DNA from: Strigamia acuminata
Taxonomy: Eukaryota; Arthropoda; Chilopoda; Geophilomorpha; Linotaeniidae
Reading direction: 5' to 3'
DNA: 64,000 nt
Assembly: GCA_949358305.1 (NCBI GenBank)
Contig: OX442315.1
Location: 18,998,427-19,062,426 of the forward strand
Shown: one piece after another, positions 24,705-38,000 of the stretch
Position numbering within the stretch: position 1 is the stretch's first letter
Layout of the letters: every line of letters begins with the position of its first letter
Notes under the pieces: generated by a model
What the model was told of the DNA's origin: nothing
What the model saw: only the letters and a program-made list of their open reading frames with translations
Database searches by the model: none
Program-made: the position numbers and the translations under genes

Positions 24705-25055
24705 TTACAAGCTACTTAAATTCACGAAACTATACAATATTGCATTGAGTATTTTTCCAATCAACAAGCAAACCATTAAAAGGAAAAAGGTCGTCACAAC
24801 CAAAATTGTTAACTTTATTTCTTGTGCCTTGATGGTATGCCAATCAGAAATGCACTCATTTTGTTCAAGAAGGTTTTTAATGTCTTGGCAAATAGATTTA
24901 ATAGGTGTCATCCGCTGTCATTTGGTGGTGTGCAGAATACAGATTCAACTTTTATGATATTTGCTTTGCGCTTGTTTTCGTATTGGGAGGGCCGCCGTTT
25001 GTTTTTTGGACAAATGTAACCAGGACTCACGCGAGTCTTCAGAATACTTAAACAC
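24705..25055 (-). pseudogene. small membrane-protein ORF, probably a decayed exon pair
   Basis: An ATG at 24911 opens a 68-codon frame ending at 24705. It has a polar N-terminal half with two cysteines (ICQDIKNLLEQNECISDW) and then a strong membrane helix (LTILVVTTFFLLMVCLLIG). Directly upstream, in another frame, ATG TCG TGT near 25055 opens 50 codons with VSPGYICPKNKRRPSQYENK and a cysteine in VFCTPP, ending in TGA that overlaps the second ATG. Read together they look like one cysteine-containing, membrane-anchored product broken by a frameshift. The order, a Cys segment followed by a C-terminal helix, recalls the end of the Ig/ephrin-like gene nearby, but I see no clear sequence match. It could also be two chance ORFs. 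Confidence 0.35.
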
Positions 25056-25059
25056 GACA

Positions 25060-28048
25060 TTATGACATTGTCATTATATGGCGGTAACTAATAACAATCA
25101 AATTTCCTGTTCACACTTTTGTAGTTATTTACAACCTTATGTTTTGTTTTTAATAATAATTTGTTATGATTTATGGGAAAGTATTTATACCGTGTTGACT
25201 TGCACCGCCAGCATGTTAAATGAAACGTATTTAGTCGACTGTGGTTATTTTTACATGCGTCAATCGAAATTCGAATGATGAATAAATTGTACGCACAACT
25301 CTTAATAAGCTGCAAATATCAATTAAAAACATTGATTAGACCCAATACTAACTTAAACAATATCGATTTTTAGGTCAGTAATCATGGTTTGGACGGTGAA
25401 CTAGTAACCTTAATTTAAAACTTTGTAATTAGAATATAAGAAGTTCAGGAAATCCTTTGGGGAAAAATGTAAAGAAAAGGTTGTAAACAAATTTGCAAAG
25501 TGTGTCAATTGCTGGTACTTTATATAGTTAGATTACATTCAAAAACTTTGTTTCCTGGTTCTTTCAAAAAAATATTTACTTATAACTGGGCAAGATATAG
25601 GAAGTCAAGAAAAAGAAGGATTCTAAATAATAAATTATGGCACGAACTGTATAAACTTCAACTTGAATTTTTTACCCATTTAAAAATAAAATTAATTACT
25701 GAATAAGGTTTGCTTGTTGTACTGTATGTTGTATCATCTTTATTTTTAAACCAATCTCATCTACTTTTGTCACAGCTTAGCTTAGCCTGTGGACAAACAG
25801 CAGATGTGTTTGTGTGAGGGGTGGTGTAAGTGTTGGAATGAAGAGATTTTAAGTTCACACCCCTATAATAAAAGAGAAGATTTTATAACGTTTTCTTTGC
25901 ATTTTATTACACGATGACCTTTTAAAATGTCTTATTATTATATGATCTGTTTATCATTACGATCCACATCAGTAGACGCAATTTCTGTCCCACAAGATGC
26001 CGTGTGTAAATATTAACCCAAAATATACATGCATTTGTACTTTAGGAATTGAGTTTTCGACATACGGTCATTTTCATCCTATAAAATAATTTTACCATAT
26101 TATACACATTATAACTTACAGTACAAAATAACATTTTTTTTTAAATTTTTCGTTATAGTTGTTAGAACCATACAGAATTTTAAGTTTAATTTTAATTGTA
26201 CTTTATGTGAATTCTAGGTTTTATTTATATGAGTATCAGTTTAGCATCGGTTAAAGCGAATCATTTAATGATCGTTAACAGTTAAAGACTGTATAACAAT
26301 TAGTAACTTTTAAAAAAATGAATTTACGGTCCGTCCTTTTCCGTGAGAACTTTGAGTTTTCAGAACCGTAAAACAATTATGAAAGCAGAAATGCCACAAG
26401 GGTGGAATAGAAATACCTCCATAGGGTGAAGCCAACTGGAGATGGCCAGCAGCAGAATATGGATGCTGTAAATTTCTTTTATCATAGACGAAAGAGCTTT
26501 ATGACTGAGTAATTGGAACAAATATCGTAAGCGAACAGTAAAAAATTAAAAAGAGAAAGAGAATTATGAGCAGGATAATAGACAAGTATTTAGAGGGTTG
26601 ATTGAAAAGGAACAGCCACTTTAATGTGGAAGTTATTTGGATTCAGACCGTGGGAAAATATTTGGTTTTACTTCAATTACCTAATTATTAACCCAAAAAT
26701 AAAAACAGAAATAAAACTTACGTTTTCTAACCAAATGTTAAGTTCTTGATTAAATTTTTCGACAAATTTTTTAAATTTAATTTGATTTTAAAACTATTTG
26801 ATAAATTACTTAAACTTGATTTAAGTAAAATACACCTAATAATGATAATAGAAAGTTAAAGGTTGTTTCTTGTCCCTCCATTTCGATTAACCATAGCCAG
26901 AAGCCTCTTGCTTATCTAGTCATCTCCTCTCTTATTTGACCAGTGACTATTAAGTTCTATTGGACGGCATGCTTTATTGTGGAGAAGATGGCTTCAAGGT
27001 TCAATTTTTAAATTTCGATCATCTTACATGATGATTCAAAAATTGAACCTTAAGCTAAATCCCACACTCGAGTTGGTCACTTCTTCACCCAAGTTCCAAC
27101 TGAAAATTTTCTCACGATTACGACGCAAACGACACGCAAAAGAGAAAGAGCCTTTTATTGCCGCATTTACAATAAGAATTAACTATTTAAGATTTTTTAT
27201 TATTTCGTCTTGTGGTTTTTTTTCTCTCGCGTTTACAATTTAAAAAAGAAAGAATGTTTGTGCAGTGTGGTTTTGTAATCATAAACTCAAGGCCAATCTA
27301 AAAATATACACTTATTCTGCAATTCTGTTCTCGCCGATTGAATTTACTCATACGGTACCAAAAAGTACATAACGGGTTTACACTTGAGTTCTGAATAAAT
27401 GATAAAGGAATGTAGAAAATTAGTCAAAGGCATTTATTTCTAACGGAATCGTGATATTACGCTATTATACTCGTAATAGACCACTTACGACAAGTTTTGA
27501 AGGAAGAATTAATAGAATCTAAAAATTTTATTCTTAATTTTTCTATTTGCCGATTGTGCCCTGAACTATTATAGTCGTAAATTTTTCAAAAAGTTTGTTG
27601 TGTTGAAGCAATATCATTACTTTTACATTAGAGTTAATGATTTATTGCCTTGTAAAATAATTAAAGAGATTAACGGGAATGCAGCTGAGATATAAGTTGC
27701 ATTTTTTTACTTCTCTATACGACATCTATCTCATAAACTTTAAAAATGCAATTTACTTTGTGTTGTAAACCACTACTATAAAAATTAGAAATAATTAAAT
27801 GTTAAATGAAATAGGTTTGCTTATTCATCTGTAAAACACATCTGAAACAGTAACTGCGTATACTATTGAGACAAAATGTATACATGGAAGTGTAGCTACT
27901 ATTTCTTAATTAAAGAAAAAAACAATTAATTCATTTATAAAAATAAAAATCAAATTTATTATCTCTGAAAATGTCCACTTATAAATATATGCACATTTTT
28001 AAATTAATCAAACACAGTCGAAACATTTTTCATAATTTAAATTTAAAT
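25060..28048. other. AT-rich intergenic DNA between the MITE region and even-skipped
   Basis: No coding exon or repeat family could be supported. It should include the 3' flank of even-skipped at its right end. Confidence 0.5.
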
Positions 28049-28054
28049 TTTATT
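28049..28054 (-). promoter_or_regulatory. AATAAA polyadenylation signal, even-skipped
   Basis: TTTATT on +, which is AATAAA on the coding strand, lies about 224 bp past the even-skipped stop. Another match lies further downstream near 27956, so the exact 3' end is uncertain. Confidence 0.4.
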
Positions 28055-28277
28055 TTACGCTAACAAGACTAGTAATAACTAACAACAAGATTTTTCTACA
28101 TATTTACAACAAGACACAAATAAAATTTCCAACACAAAATTGAAGGTCAATGAAAATTTGAATACAATGTCATCCTGAGATTTTTCTTGCTACAAATATA
28201 TTATTGCACTTGTACAATATCTTCTATCCTTGAACAAATTACTTTAGAGATTAATTTATATTGATTGCTGACAGTTG

Positions 28278-29819
28278 TCATGCACGTTCAGGAACATCCA
28301 TTTTATAAGGTTGAAAGAGATTATTTATTTTAGTGCTTGGAACTGTGGTGGAAGGAACCGAAGTACTTGATTGCACATGCGTGTTTCTTACATTCAACGT
28401 AGGATAAAAAAAGTTACATCTGTACGAGGCTTCAGGACTACTGAGAGGGCTGTGATGACTGCTGGGAATAGAGCAACCAGTTAAATGTTCGCTACCAAAG
28501 CCGGAAATTGGTGAGCCGATCATGCTGTGAGCACTCATTGGAGACATTGGTGGCACCAAAGCACCGACGATGGAATCTGATTCCATTCCTTGAGAATGCA
28601 GATAACCAGAAGCGAACAAACTGTTTTGGGACCGCAGTGGTAATGCGTATGGTTGATATCTATTGAGTCCTATGTTGCCGTAATAGTTGATAGGTATTGA
28701 ATTGGGAAGTGCTGGATATGGATAACCACCAGTCGCTGCTTGTAATACGCAAGCAGCAAAATGAGGATCCGCATACGGCCATGTGGTCATTCTTTGCCTT
28801 TTATCTTTCATTCTACGGTTTTGAAACCACACCTAAAGGAAGGAAAGAAAGAAAGAAAAGTTTTTATTAGTTAAAAATGGAAAACTTATTTATTAATTGT
28901 TTGCAAAAAAAGGAATACAAATTAGAAGTTTTAATTTTTTGATTATTGTTTAGAAACTTACTTTTATCGTGCTTTCTGGAAGATTGAGTTCGGCTGCTAA
29001 TTCGCAACGACGGGGTCGGGAAACGTAATTTTCACGGAAAAACTCTTTTTCCAATCTGGTTATCTGTTCCCGAGTGAAAGCTGTCCTGTATCTTCGAATT
29101 TGGCTAGCATCGTCACCGTCAAAATCTGAATATACAAATAATATAAAATAAGAATTTAATTTACACTTAAAAATTTTCAAAGAATTTCATTAAATTTTGT
29201 TTTTAAATTTTCCGTTAGATAAGTTAACCAGGCATTAACCAAAATTTGGTTACCGAATTGGGTACAAAATAATGTTCCTGTGATCAGTTTTTTGTAAATC
29301 ATTGCAAATTAAGACACTGCCTCAAAACAACTTTTGTCGTCCACTTCCCAATAAACTTTCTAATTCTTTCAATTTCCGAAATAGTTATGTTTTCTTAAAC
29401 AGTATTTTCCCTATTAAATAGTTTCATAGTACAAATAATAACAAACACATGATACCCGTGGGTGACTTTTCTGCACTGCTGGAATGTTTATCGTCGATTA
29501 ACAATTTTGAGTCGTCGGGCAACAAAGTATTTTCGTTCACAGACGGTATCCTCGGCTGAAGATGATGGGTCGTTAAAGCTAAAGGCTCGACACTCGGATG
29601 ATCTGCTGATGGGCGCAAAAGCGGGGACCGCGTAGACGTGGAATCAGGTGAATTACTTTCGCTTAAACCTCGATTTTTCAGGTCGTCCTTCTTGATGTCA
29701 AAATCAATTGAATCTTGCGAAGATAAATCCTCAGTCAACTTAAAAGATTGCATTTTGTGTGCAGCGAGGTGATGTGACACGGATCGTTTCACTACCGAAT
29801 GCAATGTGTTTGGCAGCAT
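28278..29819 (-). CDS. eve: even-skipped/Evx homeodomain transcription factor, 3 exons, 360 aa
   Basis: Even-skipped is a nuclear DNA-binding repressor that acts in segmentation and nervous-system patterning in arthropods. Exons: 29819-29456, 29125-28962, 28832-28278; total 1083 nt with all junctions in frame. The start is the first ATG (MLPNTLHSV); the frame continues upstream only from a GTG. The N-terminal 120 residues are S/D/P-rich and unstructured. The homeodomain is residues 131-190, with [11 protein letters not shown] at its start, W48, Q50, N51 and R53 of helix 3 all present, and the diagnostic [20 protein letters not shown]. The second intron falls between homeodomain positions 46 and 47, a position I recall from other Evx genes. 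After the homeodomain, [18 protein letters not shown] is typical of arthropod Eve. LFQPYK near the C-terminus matches the LFKPYK-type Groucho-recruiting motif known from Eve. The intron 2 polypyrimidine tract is a (CTTT)n microsatellite (28836-28860). Confidence 0.98.
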
Positions 29820-31805
29820 GTTTGAACAGGCGATTAATATACGCTGCCTCACTGTCTGACCAATTAACAGTTTAAATGCGTGGCTCTACGTGGATGATTT
29901 GGTCGAGGGACCCGACTTTGCCTCAAGCAACCTCTCTCATTGGTGAATCCTGTCCACGTGAATGCTAGGATACACCCCTCTTGTGTGTTCAAGACCTGCT
30001 GATGGATTTACTGCAAAACGCCCTCTGGCACATTAATATCAGCTTTACCAACGAGAAAAGTGATCACATTAGTATGAGCAATTATGATATTATGACATTG
30101 ATAATGCACATGACGACTATAATAAGATGTTTTTAATTTTTATGTTGAATTCCAAGTGTAAACGACGAAATGGATTCGTTTCATACGCAGAATAAATAAA
30201 AATTGTCTTAAATGCATTTATAAAAGTTTTAGAAGCTAAAAACTTGCTTTTTTGCACTATTCCCCATCCTATGAATGTGCGCCACTGAAATTAGTCGAAA
30301 TCTCATTAATAAAATCATCATTTGCTGCTAGCAATCAAACATCAAGATTTTATGATATAATTTATTCTAATTATCGCATTTCAAATTGTGTAATGTGTAA
30401 AAAGAAATTGCCAAGTGATTTTATTTTATTTTTTTGTGTATTGTGATGATGGGAAAAGATGATACCTGTCGAGTCACAGGCTCTTTGGCCTTTATTACAG
30501 GAAAATAGATAATAAATTTGCTTTTCAGCAATAATAGATGCAAATGAAAAAAAATACGCCATTAACACTTGGTAAACAAATGAGGACAACATGACACTTT
30601 AAAAGTTTAAATGATTTTGTACATCATCCCATCCAAACTGGTCAAATGCCCTAAGGTGGCGGCTCTTCAGTGGTGAAAGTTTAAACTAAAAGTCAATTGG
30701 GGCTGTCCACTAATTTCATTTACGACAGTCATTGAGGACCTAAAGAACAATGACAAGGGCTAAAATATAAGCCATTTTACAACCTAATTTTAGTGTACAA
30801 CTATCTGATAAGTAGATTGTTTCAGTTTTTTTTTCAAAACTCTTCTTTGTAATATTTCTGCTTTCAAAGTATTTTTTCGACCAAAATTTTTAAATAAAAA
30901 AAAAAAAAAGAAAAAAAAAGACTAAGAATCTGATAACCCTTTGCTAATCGTTTTAAGAGGTCATGTTGGCGACAGTCGCCTCCGACATTTGGCGTCTCAG
31001 GCCACTTCGGCGTCTAACTGGAGACAAGGCCAAGTCTCTCGAGTAATCGGTTCGTTTGAACTCCTTGTGTCCAACCACTCAGTACCAATTTCATGTAATT
31101 GACACTAGTATTTACAGATGGGCAGATTAAAGGGAGCAAAGGGTTGGGGCTTTCTGAATCATTAAGCAGCATTGTCTTGTAGGATGACCTTTATTCCCCT
31201 TTGGAATTTTGTCGGACAGGTGGGCGACAACTGTGGTCAGGGATAACTAGGAAAGAATTTGCATCCTGATTTCTCAGAAATATTTAACCCATCCATCTTA
31301 GATGCGTTTTGAAAATGACCTTTGTGTCAACACATTTTGTATTGCTGAGACAATGGAGGCGCCATCAATCACAGGTCGAACAGTTGCTGCATATGTCTTG
31401 AATTGTCAAGTTGAAAGATCTTTGACCTTTTGGGCAGTGGTGAAAATGAATCCATCATTAAACGTTAGTATTTGGACTGGACAGTTAAGACAGTTTAAAC
31501 TTTGCTGATGACCACCCAAAACGCTTTTTTTTTTAAATTTACAATTGCAATTTAGCATTTTATGTACATGAGAAATGTCCTTTTGCTGCGAGTATAATTT
31601 AAAATCTATTATAACTTTTTAAAAAAAATCTGTTAATTGATAAAATGTTAATTGGCTTGACCTAAAGCCAACAAGTTCAAGGAGTTCAAGGCCATGGCTA
31701 AATACATTACTGTAATTTCCAGACTTCGTTGCCGAACAAATGTTTTTTTAAAAAAATCATTAGGATGAACAAATTGAAATTCTGATTCAGTACCGTACAC
31801 ACGGA
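29820..31805. promoter_or_regulatory. even-skipped 5' flank and start of gene desert
   Basis: The first 250 bp upstream of the ATG are GC-richer and include an inverted CCAAT (ATTGG, about 29939) and ATTTAAA at about 29870-29876 that might serve as a weak TATA element. No coding exon is present further out. Poly-A runs lie at about 30895-30920. Confidence 0.4.
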
Positions 31806-32070
31806 GTTCGAAAGGGGCGTGTCATCTACCGCGACGTAATCTACCGCGACGTAATCTACCGCGACGTAATCTACCGCGACGTAATCTACCGCGACATAAA
31901 TCTACCGCGACTTTGGAAACTGCGACTACGTTTATTTTGGGTTTAATTTTGGGTTTAAACCCCCGCAAACCTAACCTTACTGGTTTTTTTTATGCAAAAC
32001 CATTTTTTGGGAGTTGGGACGGCTTGTCGCGGTAGATTGTGTCCCGCTAGATGCGCGCCCCCGTTCGAAC
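31806..32070. mobile_element. 265-bp TIR element carrying 15-bp tandem repeats
   Basis: The left end GTTCGAAAGGGGCGTGTCAT and the reverse complement of the right end (GTTCGAACGGGGGCGCGCAT) are imperfect inverted repeats that continue into ATCTACCGCGAC. On the left this last word belongs to six tandem copies of a 15-bp unit, ATCTACCGCGACGTA, starting at 31824, 31839, 31854, 31869, 31884 and 31900, the last two diverged. The right side has a single inverted copy (GTCGCGGTAGAT, about 32026-32037). The middle is AT-rich with no ORF. No clear target duplication was found. Confidence 0.7.
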
Positions 32071-34880
32071 AGATGCAATAAATGTTAGTTATTCTGCTAG
32101 ATCTGACCTCAGGTCGGAAGAAGGAACAAAATATACGCTGTTAATCGCATCTGACTGTTGCAGAATTGTTTTATTCTAAGTTCAAACGAGTATATTGTTA
32201 TTGTATATGTATATTGCACCGCTATGATTTGAAACAACATTTGCATGCACAGATTATAATCTATGTTTGTGGGCGCGTAGTATTTATTTTATTCTATTAA
32301 AGTGTGTACTATCCCTCGAACAGGCTTCACGACAGAATATATAAGTGCTGAAATGTTTTTTATTAAGAAAGATGGGGAAAAGGATATGTCTCATTGCCGA
32401 GGATACACAATAAAGGTGAAAAATCGATTAAAAATCTCGGAGAGAGGCTTTTCGGTTTATCGCTGCCTGAAATAAATAACTATTGAATTGTCTCGAAAGG
32501 CAGATTTGAAGAAGATATCTAGATGCTATGTAGATGCAGATCGCATCGGCACCTGTACTGAAATCATGCATTTTTTTTTAGCGTATTGAGATTGAAATAC
32601 CAATTCGAATTGGAATAAATAAATACACGAAATCTGGGTGCTTTTAATTTTTATTATCGTAGCATTTTTATTTATTTATCACCTGCAGTAGAGCTTGGAC
32701 GGACAAGAGCAGAGTTAAATCAATTTATTGCTATAAGCAGCCTCTTTCCCATGACCTCGGACAAAAATACTTTTCTCGGATTACTTAAACATCTACAGCC
32801 ATCTATTGGCTGAATGCGACAATTTAGTTTAGAATTTTGGCAAGTAGATGGCACTACATTACAAGGCATAAAACGAGGCACCATGCACGCACGATACGAT
32901 GGATGAATCGAGACTGTGGATCGTCTCACCAGATAACGCTATCTGTCAAGCGTCAACTTCGTTTAGGCACCGACGGGTCATTATGTTGGTTAAAGTAAAA
33001 TTTCAATTAAAACACAGGTTTTTTTTACTGCATTCTGCATTTTACAAAGAGCCTAACACTATAATAGTGCATATAGTACTGTATAAATACCGAAGTAATT
33101 CTAAGCACGTTTTTGTATAAATATCAGTATCTAGCATTGTTCCCAATCCCATGAATTAAGGTAACAATAGGAATAATAACACTTTCGATTAATATCTTCG
33201 CTGTTTACTAAATTAAAATTGGTTTTACATTTTTTAGAATTACTAGCTTGCACTATTCCGACCCACTTGCTGATTGGATGAGTGAGTGAGATGTCCAAGT
33301 GAAGAACTAGAACACAAAACCACAAATTGACAATTTCGATCAGGCATAGTCAGACTGCTCGCTCGTAGAAGTTTGAAAAGTAAAGTTTAATGATTTATAT
33401 TGTGTCTTAAAATATAAAAATCCAATCTTCTTTTATTCTCTGCAGTCGTTCCGTAATAGACAGGAATGAGCACGTTGATGAAGAAATATCATCCGAGCAT
33501 GCATTTCTTGATATATAATGCTAAACAATCCCGAGGGCGACCCAAAAGGAAAAAAAAAAATTTAAGTCTTTTCTGAGAAAAGCCATTCGTGCTTTTACGT
33601 TTTATCGTCGAAAATTGAAGCGAACGCAGTTGAAAGAGAAAAAAGAAATAACCGCGTAAGCGAGAGAGCATCTTACGGCAATGCAGTCTATTGGCAGACG
33701 CCTCTAAAAACATGTGAAATGGCATAAAACAAGGTGAGATAAAGGTGCAAAACAGCGTCCTCTATCATTTGGCACCAACATTTTATAGAGCAATAAAAGG
33801 AAAACGGCAGTCCAATGGGACTGAAACTTGCATTATAATTTGAATATTCGACCTTTTGTTTCTATGGTGAATTTAAATTTAAATTTCTAAATAACTGTTT
33901 AAAAAAAAAAAATCTTATTTTCTCATTTTCTTTCCCGTCTCATTTTAGTTGTATAAATATAATTTATAGCGAGTGAATAAATTTCACTAGTCGTATATCA
34001 AAGTCGCTCCTGCCACACGATCTTGGAGGTCTCCACGAGACGGTTTAACATTAATTCAGAGGAGTTAATTCGTTTAATTATCATGTTTGAAGCATTATTT
34101 TAAGGTTTCTAGTTCTACATAGTTTGTTGGCTATTTCTAATATAAAAACGAAGTCTTTAAACGAAGTTATTTTTATTTTTATACACGGAACTGAGTTTAG
34201 CTAATTAAAGATGCTTTCAATTCACAAAAAGTAATCAAAATCCTGTTCACGAAATCGATAAGAGATTAATTTTCATTTTATTACATATTTTCTTTTCTGA
34301 TTGCCGGTATTGCTCCAAGTTTGTTTGAAATGTTCAAACTCCAATAAGATTAGCTGTTTCTGACTTTTATCATGACTGCAACTTTCTCATTGGTCCCTTG
34401 GGAATGGGGAGGCCACCCCTTGCGAGTTCAGAAGTCTTAACACGCAACCCATAACTGCCTCCTCACTCGTCTCTCTTTTCTATCCAATCAACTAAAAATA
34501 CCTACATTACTTGAAAAAATAAAATAAAATTATAAAAATAAAAGATTTTTTTTATTATTATATTCATTATTTTAAAAACATCTGATTTATTTGTCCGTAT
34601 TTTTAGGGAAATAATCAAACGAGGAAGTCGTGTCGCCATCAAAAATGTTGTAGTCAATCACTATCGAGCGAAACGAATAGAAATGTGGGTAAGTCACGAT
34701 AATTCGTAGAATTGTCTCGTTTTGTGTTGTCGAATCTCTCTTGGATGTCCACAGTCGCAGTTGGTGTTCGTTGATTGAGATCTGGGAAAGCTAAATCGCA
34801 CGCCGTTTGAAAGGAAGGGTGTCCAATACAAAAGACAAGTGCCCATCTCTGATAAAATCACTATTCTCTCGGTCAGATTG
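32071..34880. other. gene-desert DNA, nothing supported
   Basis: A TATAAATATA sequence lies near 33952-33961, and poly-A runs near 33549 and 33899. No exon could be tied to the TATA-like site. No repeats with clear ends were seen. Confidence 0.45.
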
Positions 34881-34884
34881 AAAT

Positions 34885-35037
34885 GTGATATACCGGTTTA
34901 GTCGAGCTCAGAGTCGTTCCCGATTCAGTTTCAAACCCATTCGAACCCGATTAACAACACCTTTTTCTGTTTCTTCTCGGAGAAAAATGAATTTTTCCTT
35001 CCAAAGCTTTGATTTTACATCTAAAAACTGTCCACGG
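34885..35037 (+). promoter_or_regulatory. possible promoter and first coding exon
   Basis: In order: GATATACC (34887-34894), a TCAGTT arthropod-type initiator (34925-34930) about 35 bp later, a roughly 60-bp leader, then AAAAATG with ATG at 34987. The frame encodes 17 residues (MNFSFQSFDFTSKNCPR) and ends in CGG followed by the strong donor GTAAGT at 35038, phase 0. Spacing and signals fit a short first coding exon. I could not find a matching second exon, and the peptide is not recognised. It could be chance, as single motifs are common in 34 kb. Confidence 0.25.
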
Positions 35038-38000
35038 GTAAGTGCACACAATTAATAATCAGTCGGTAGGCACATTCAATTACTTTTCGTCTAAATTTTC
35101 GTCTCGTTTTTTTATCATTTTCAAAGATAAACGATATTTAATACGAAAAATGAAAGAAAAATTATTTTTTTTAATTAACGACGCATAATTAGAAATACTT
35201 TGAATCAAACATGTAGGTAAAGTCATTTTAATAGACTATTTAAGAGCGAGATGGTATATTAGATTAACCTTTGGAGTACAAGTTGATAAGGTTATTCGAT
35301 GTAGTATGGTAAAGGTTAAATGAGTTGCATTTTTTACTAAATTGCAATTAAGAATTTGTGAGTGGCCTTTATTCACTTTTCTTTAGCCCTTGTCGCCTTC
35401 CACGAATCGACATCAAAGTCAATCTGCGCTTTTATGGGTGTGTCTGAAGCCTTTCTCCTCACTCTTTTTTGCTAGGGATGCTGCATTTTTTTTCTTTTCC
35501 GCTTGCAGTTAAATCAAAAGGTTGGCAGTTCTATCTGGATGAGCATTGGTGTGACGGGTACGGGCACAGACAAATTTCTGTAATTAGACGTGCTGAACAA
35601 GTGTACAAGCATTTTATGTTGGGTCTCAAAGAACCCAATTAAAGACGAGTGTGCGTCTAGGTGTAAATCATCTTCGCATTAACATTTAGCAGGATGAACC
35701 AAACGTCAGATGGAATCCGGTTGTCCTAAGTTTGTAATTTATTTCACAAGTTCAAAGAGTCTGGTTGGCTGATATTTCTGGCTAATGATCCTCTAGTTTC
35801 TTTTGGAAGAAGTGGGGAGGAGAAAAAGTAAATTTTTACTCATTTTATGTACGTGTTCAACTTCAAACTGATGGTTTTTGTAATTTATAATTTACTGTGG
35901 GTAGTTTATCGAACGGGAGTGTTTTCATTATGTCCAAAACAGAACCGAGAAAAGTTTTTTATTATATGTTTTGCCCTTTGCACAGGCTTTGGTTAGTGTC
36001 ACGTAGTTTTAGTGTTTTCGATGTGTAAGAGGGAGCATGATATAAGCTTGTTGATTTATATCACTACATTGCAGACTTTTCCATGAACTTTTCCTCCCGC
36101 TCCACATCCGATTGCAGTTAAGATTACCCTGAAACGACCTCCCGAAAGACCCCTTTTCTAATTTCTTTCTCTTTTGGTCAGCAACATCGCAATATCGACG
36201 ATGGATTAAAGTTTGGCGCCGAAATGTCAAGATTCTCTTCGTCGCTATTTTGTAAGGGTTATGAGCCATGATAAAAAGAAATTACACTTTCATGAATTCA
36301 GTATTGTGCACGAGATCACTATTTTCTAATGAATTCAAAGATTCTCAAGAGGGATTAATTTTTATGATGATATAAAAATGTTTATTTCTTTCTATTTGCT
36401 GCTTCCGTCCCCTTTTCGAACAAAATTTAATTCATTTCACAGAGATGAATTCTAGTTTTATGATAAATTTACAAAAATTTATTCACTTTTCAACATTTTT
36501 ATCGAATGAAAGTAAAATTGTTGGTTGGGAAAGAAAATTTTTAAAAAAAATTGAAGTTTACTCAATCTGATGCTATAATAGTCAACCAAGTTTCATTTTA
36601 TTGGCGTAGGCAATGCACGTGATTTATTTAAGCCGAGGGATTGGATGCTTTGCGCAATGGCCGCCTCTGGATTGAGCTGCCTGGCAGAGAAACACGCTTG
36701 TTATTCTGCTGCAGTCGGGGAGTCCCCGAAAAAATTATTCAGCTGGGTCGGAATACTAAATACTTAAAGTGATACACATAAAAAAAAGACAATATGCTTT
36801 GCCTGCTTTCCACATAAAACAGAATTTTTTTTAACCTAGCCGGGCCCGGGCCTATTTTTTCGTCGGCTCTGCAGTCGGATGCCTGATGGATTTCTAAAGT
36901 CGAGTCCATAAATTAATCGTAATGAGAAACGCCATTCCGCTGTGTGTGAATATATGTGCGTGGTTTGATGCTATAACATCATCATTACCACTGATAAGAA
37001 TCCTTATGGCTGCGTAAAAACGTGAGATGTAAACAAATGAACATATCGCCACATTCACTCATCTCAAGACTCAAACTGCTGCAGCTCATGTCCATACGTG
37101 ATCAGTGGCTAATCATTCGAAGACTGTTAACAGATATTAAATTATTTATTTATATATTACATTTTTGATCCAGGGAGGGGGGAAAAAATCTCAAGTGGAC
37201 ATCCTCTTAAATTTTTAATTAAAATGCTCGATCATGCACGTTATTTGCGACCCGGCGCAGCTATTCACACTCCAAATAATTCTTTTTAATTACGTTATAC
37301 GTGTGGAATTTATTGCTTGGGATAATTTATGCTGATGAAGTATAGTCTATCTCAATGGGTTGTCTATTTTGCAGCGCAGACGTGCATATGGAGAAAATTT
37401 GCAGTGATGCGGGTCTTGGGCTCGAAGATAAACAAGTAAATCTTCTTTTCATATTTACGAGCGACATTTAATGCTGGTTGGTTCGCCAAACGACTCGTTT
37501 TGTCGAATATGCATTTGAGGTCTTTTTTTCGCGAGAAAAACGGGCGATTTTACATAAAAACTCAATGGAAAAGTGCAAGCGCCGCCAAATCCCTCTTCTA
37601 CATCGCTTCTCGTTTTCGTAAAATGCAGCTTTATCTAGACATTTAAAAAATTTATTGCTGTAGTTAAAAAATTCAGTCCTGCCATTTTATGTGACTAACT
37701 CTTTAGTGAAATGTTGAGGACTCGATACAATATAAGAAAATTGTAATGGGTAAATAGAAAATAAAAATTGGTCGGTGTATGTAGTTGCGTGCAGGTTGTA
37801 ATGGCACTGTTTTTATTTATTTATTTTTATTTCTGAAATTAACAAGAACTATGGTTACAAAGTAACTACAATTATTGCCTATAGACTTAACTGTACGACC
37901 ATTACAAAATTCTATTACTCGCGCGAGTTTAAACGCAAGTTCACAGGGATATAAACCAGAACATGCAAGTGGTTAAACTTGAGACCTTTGAGCTAAAACA

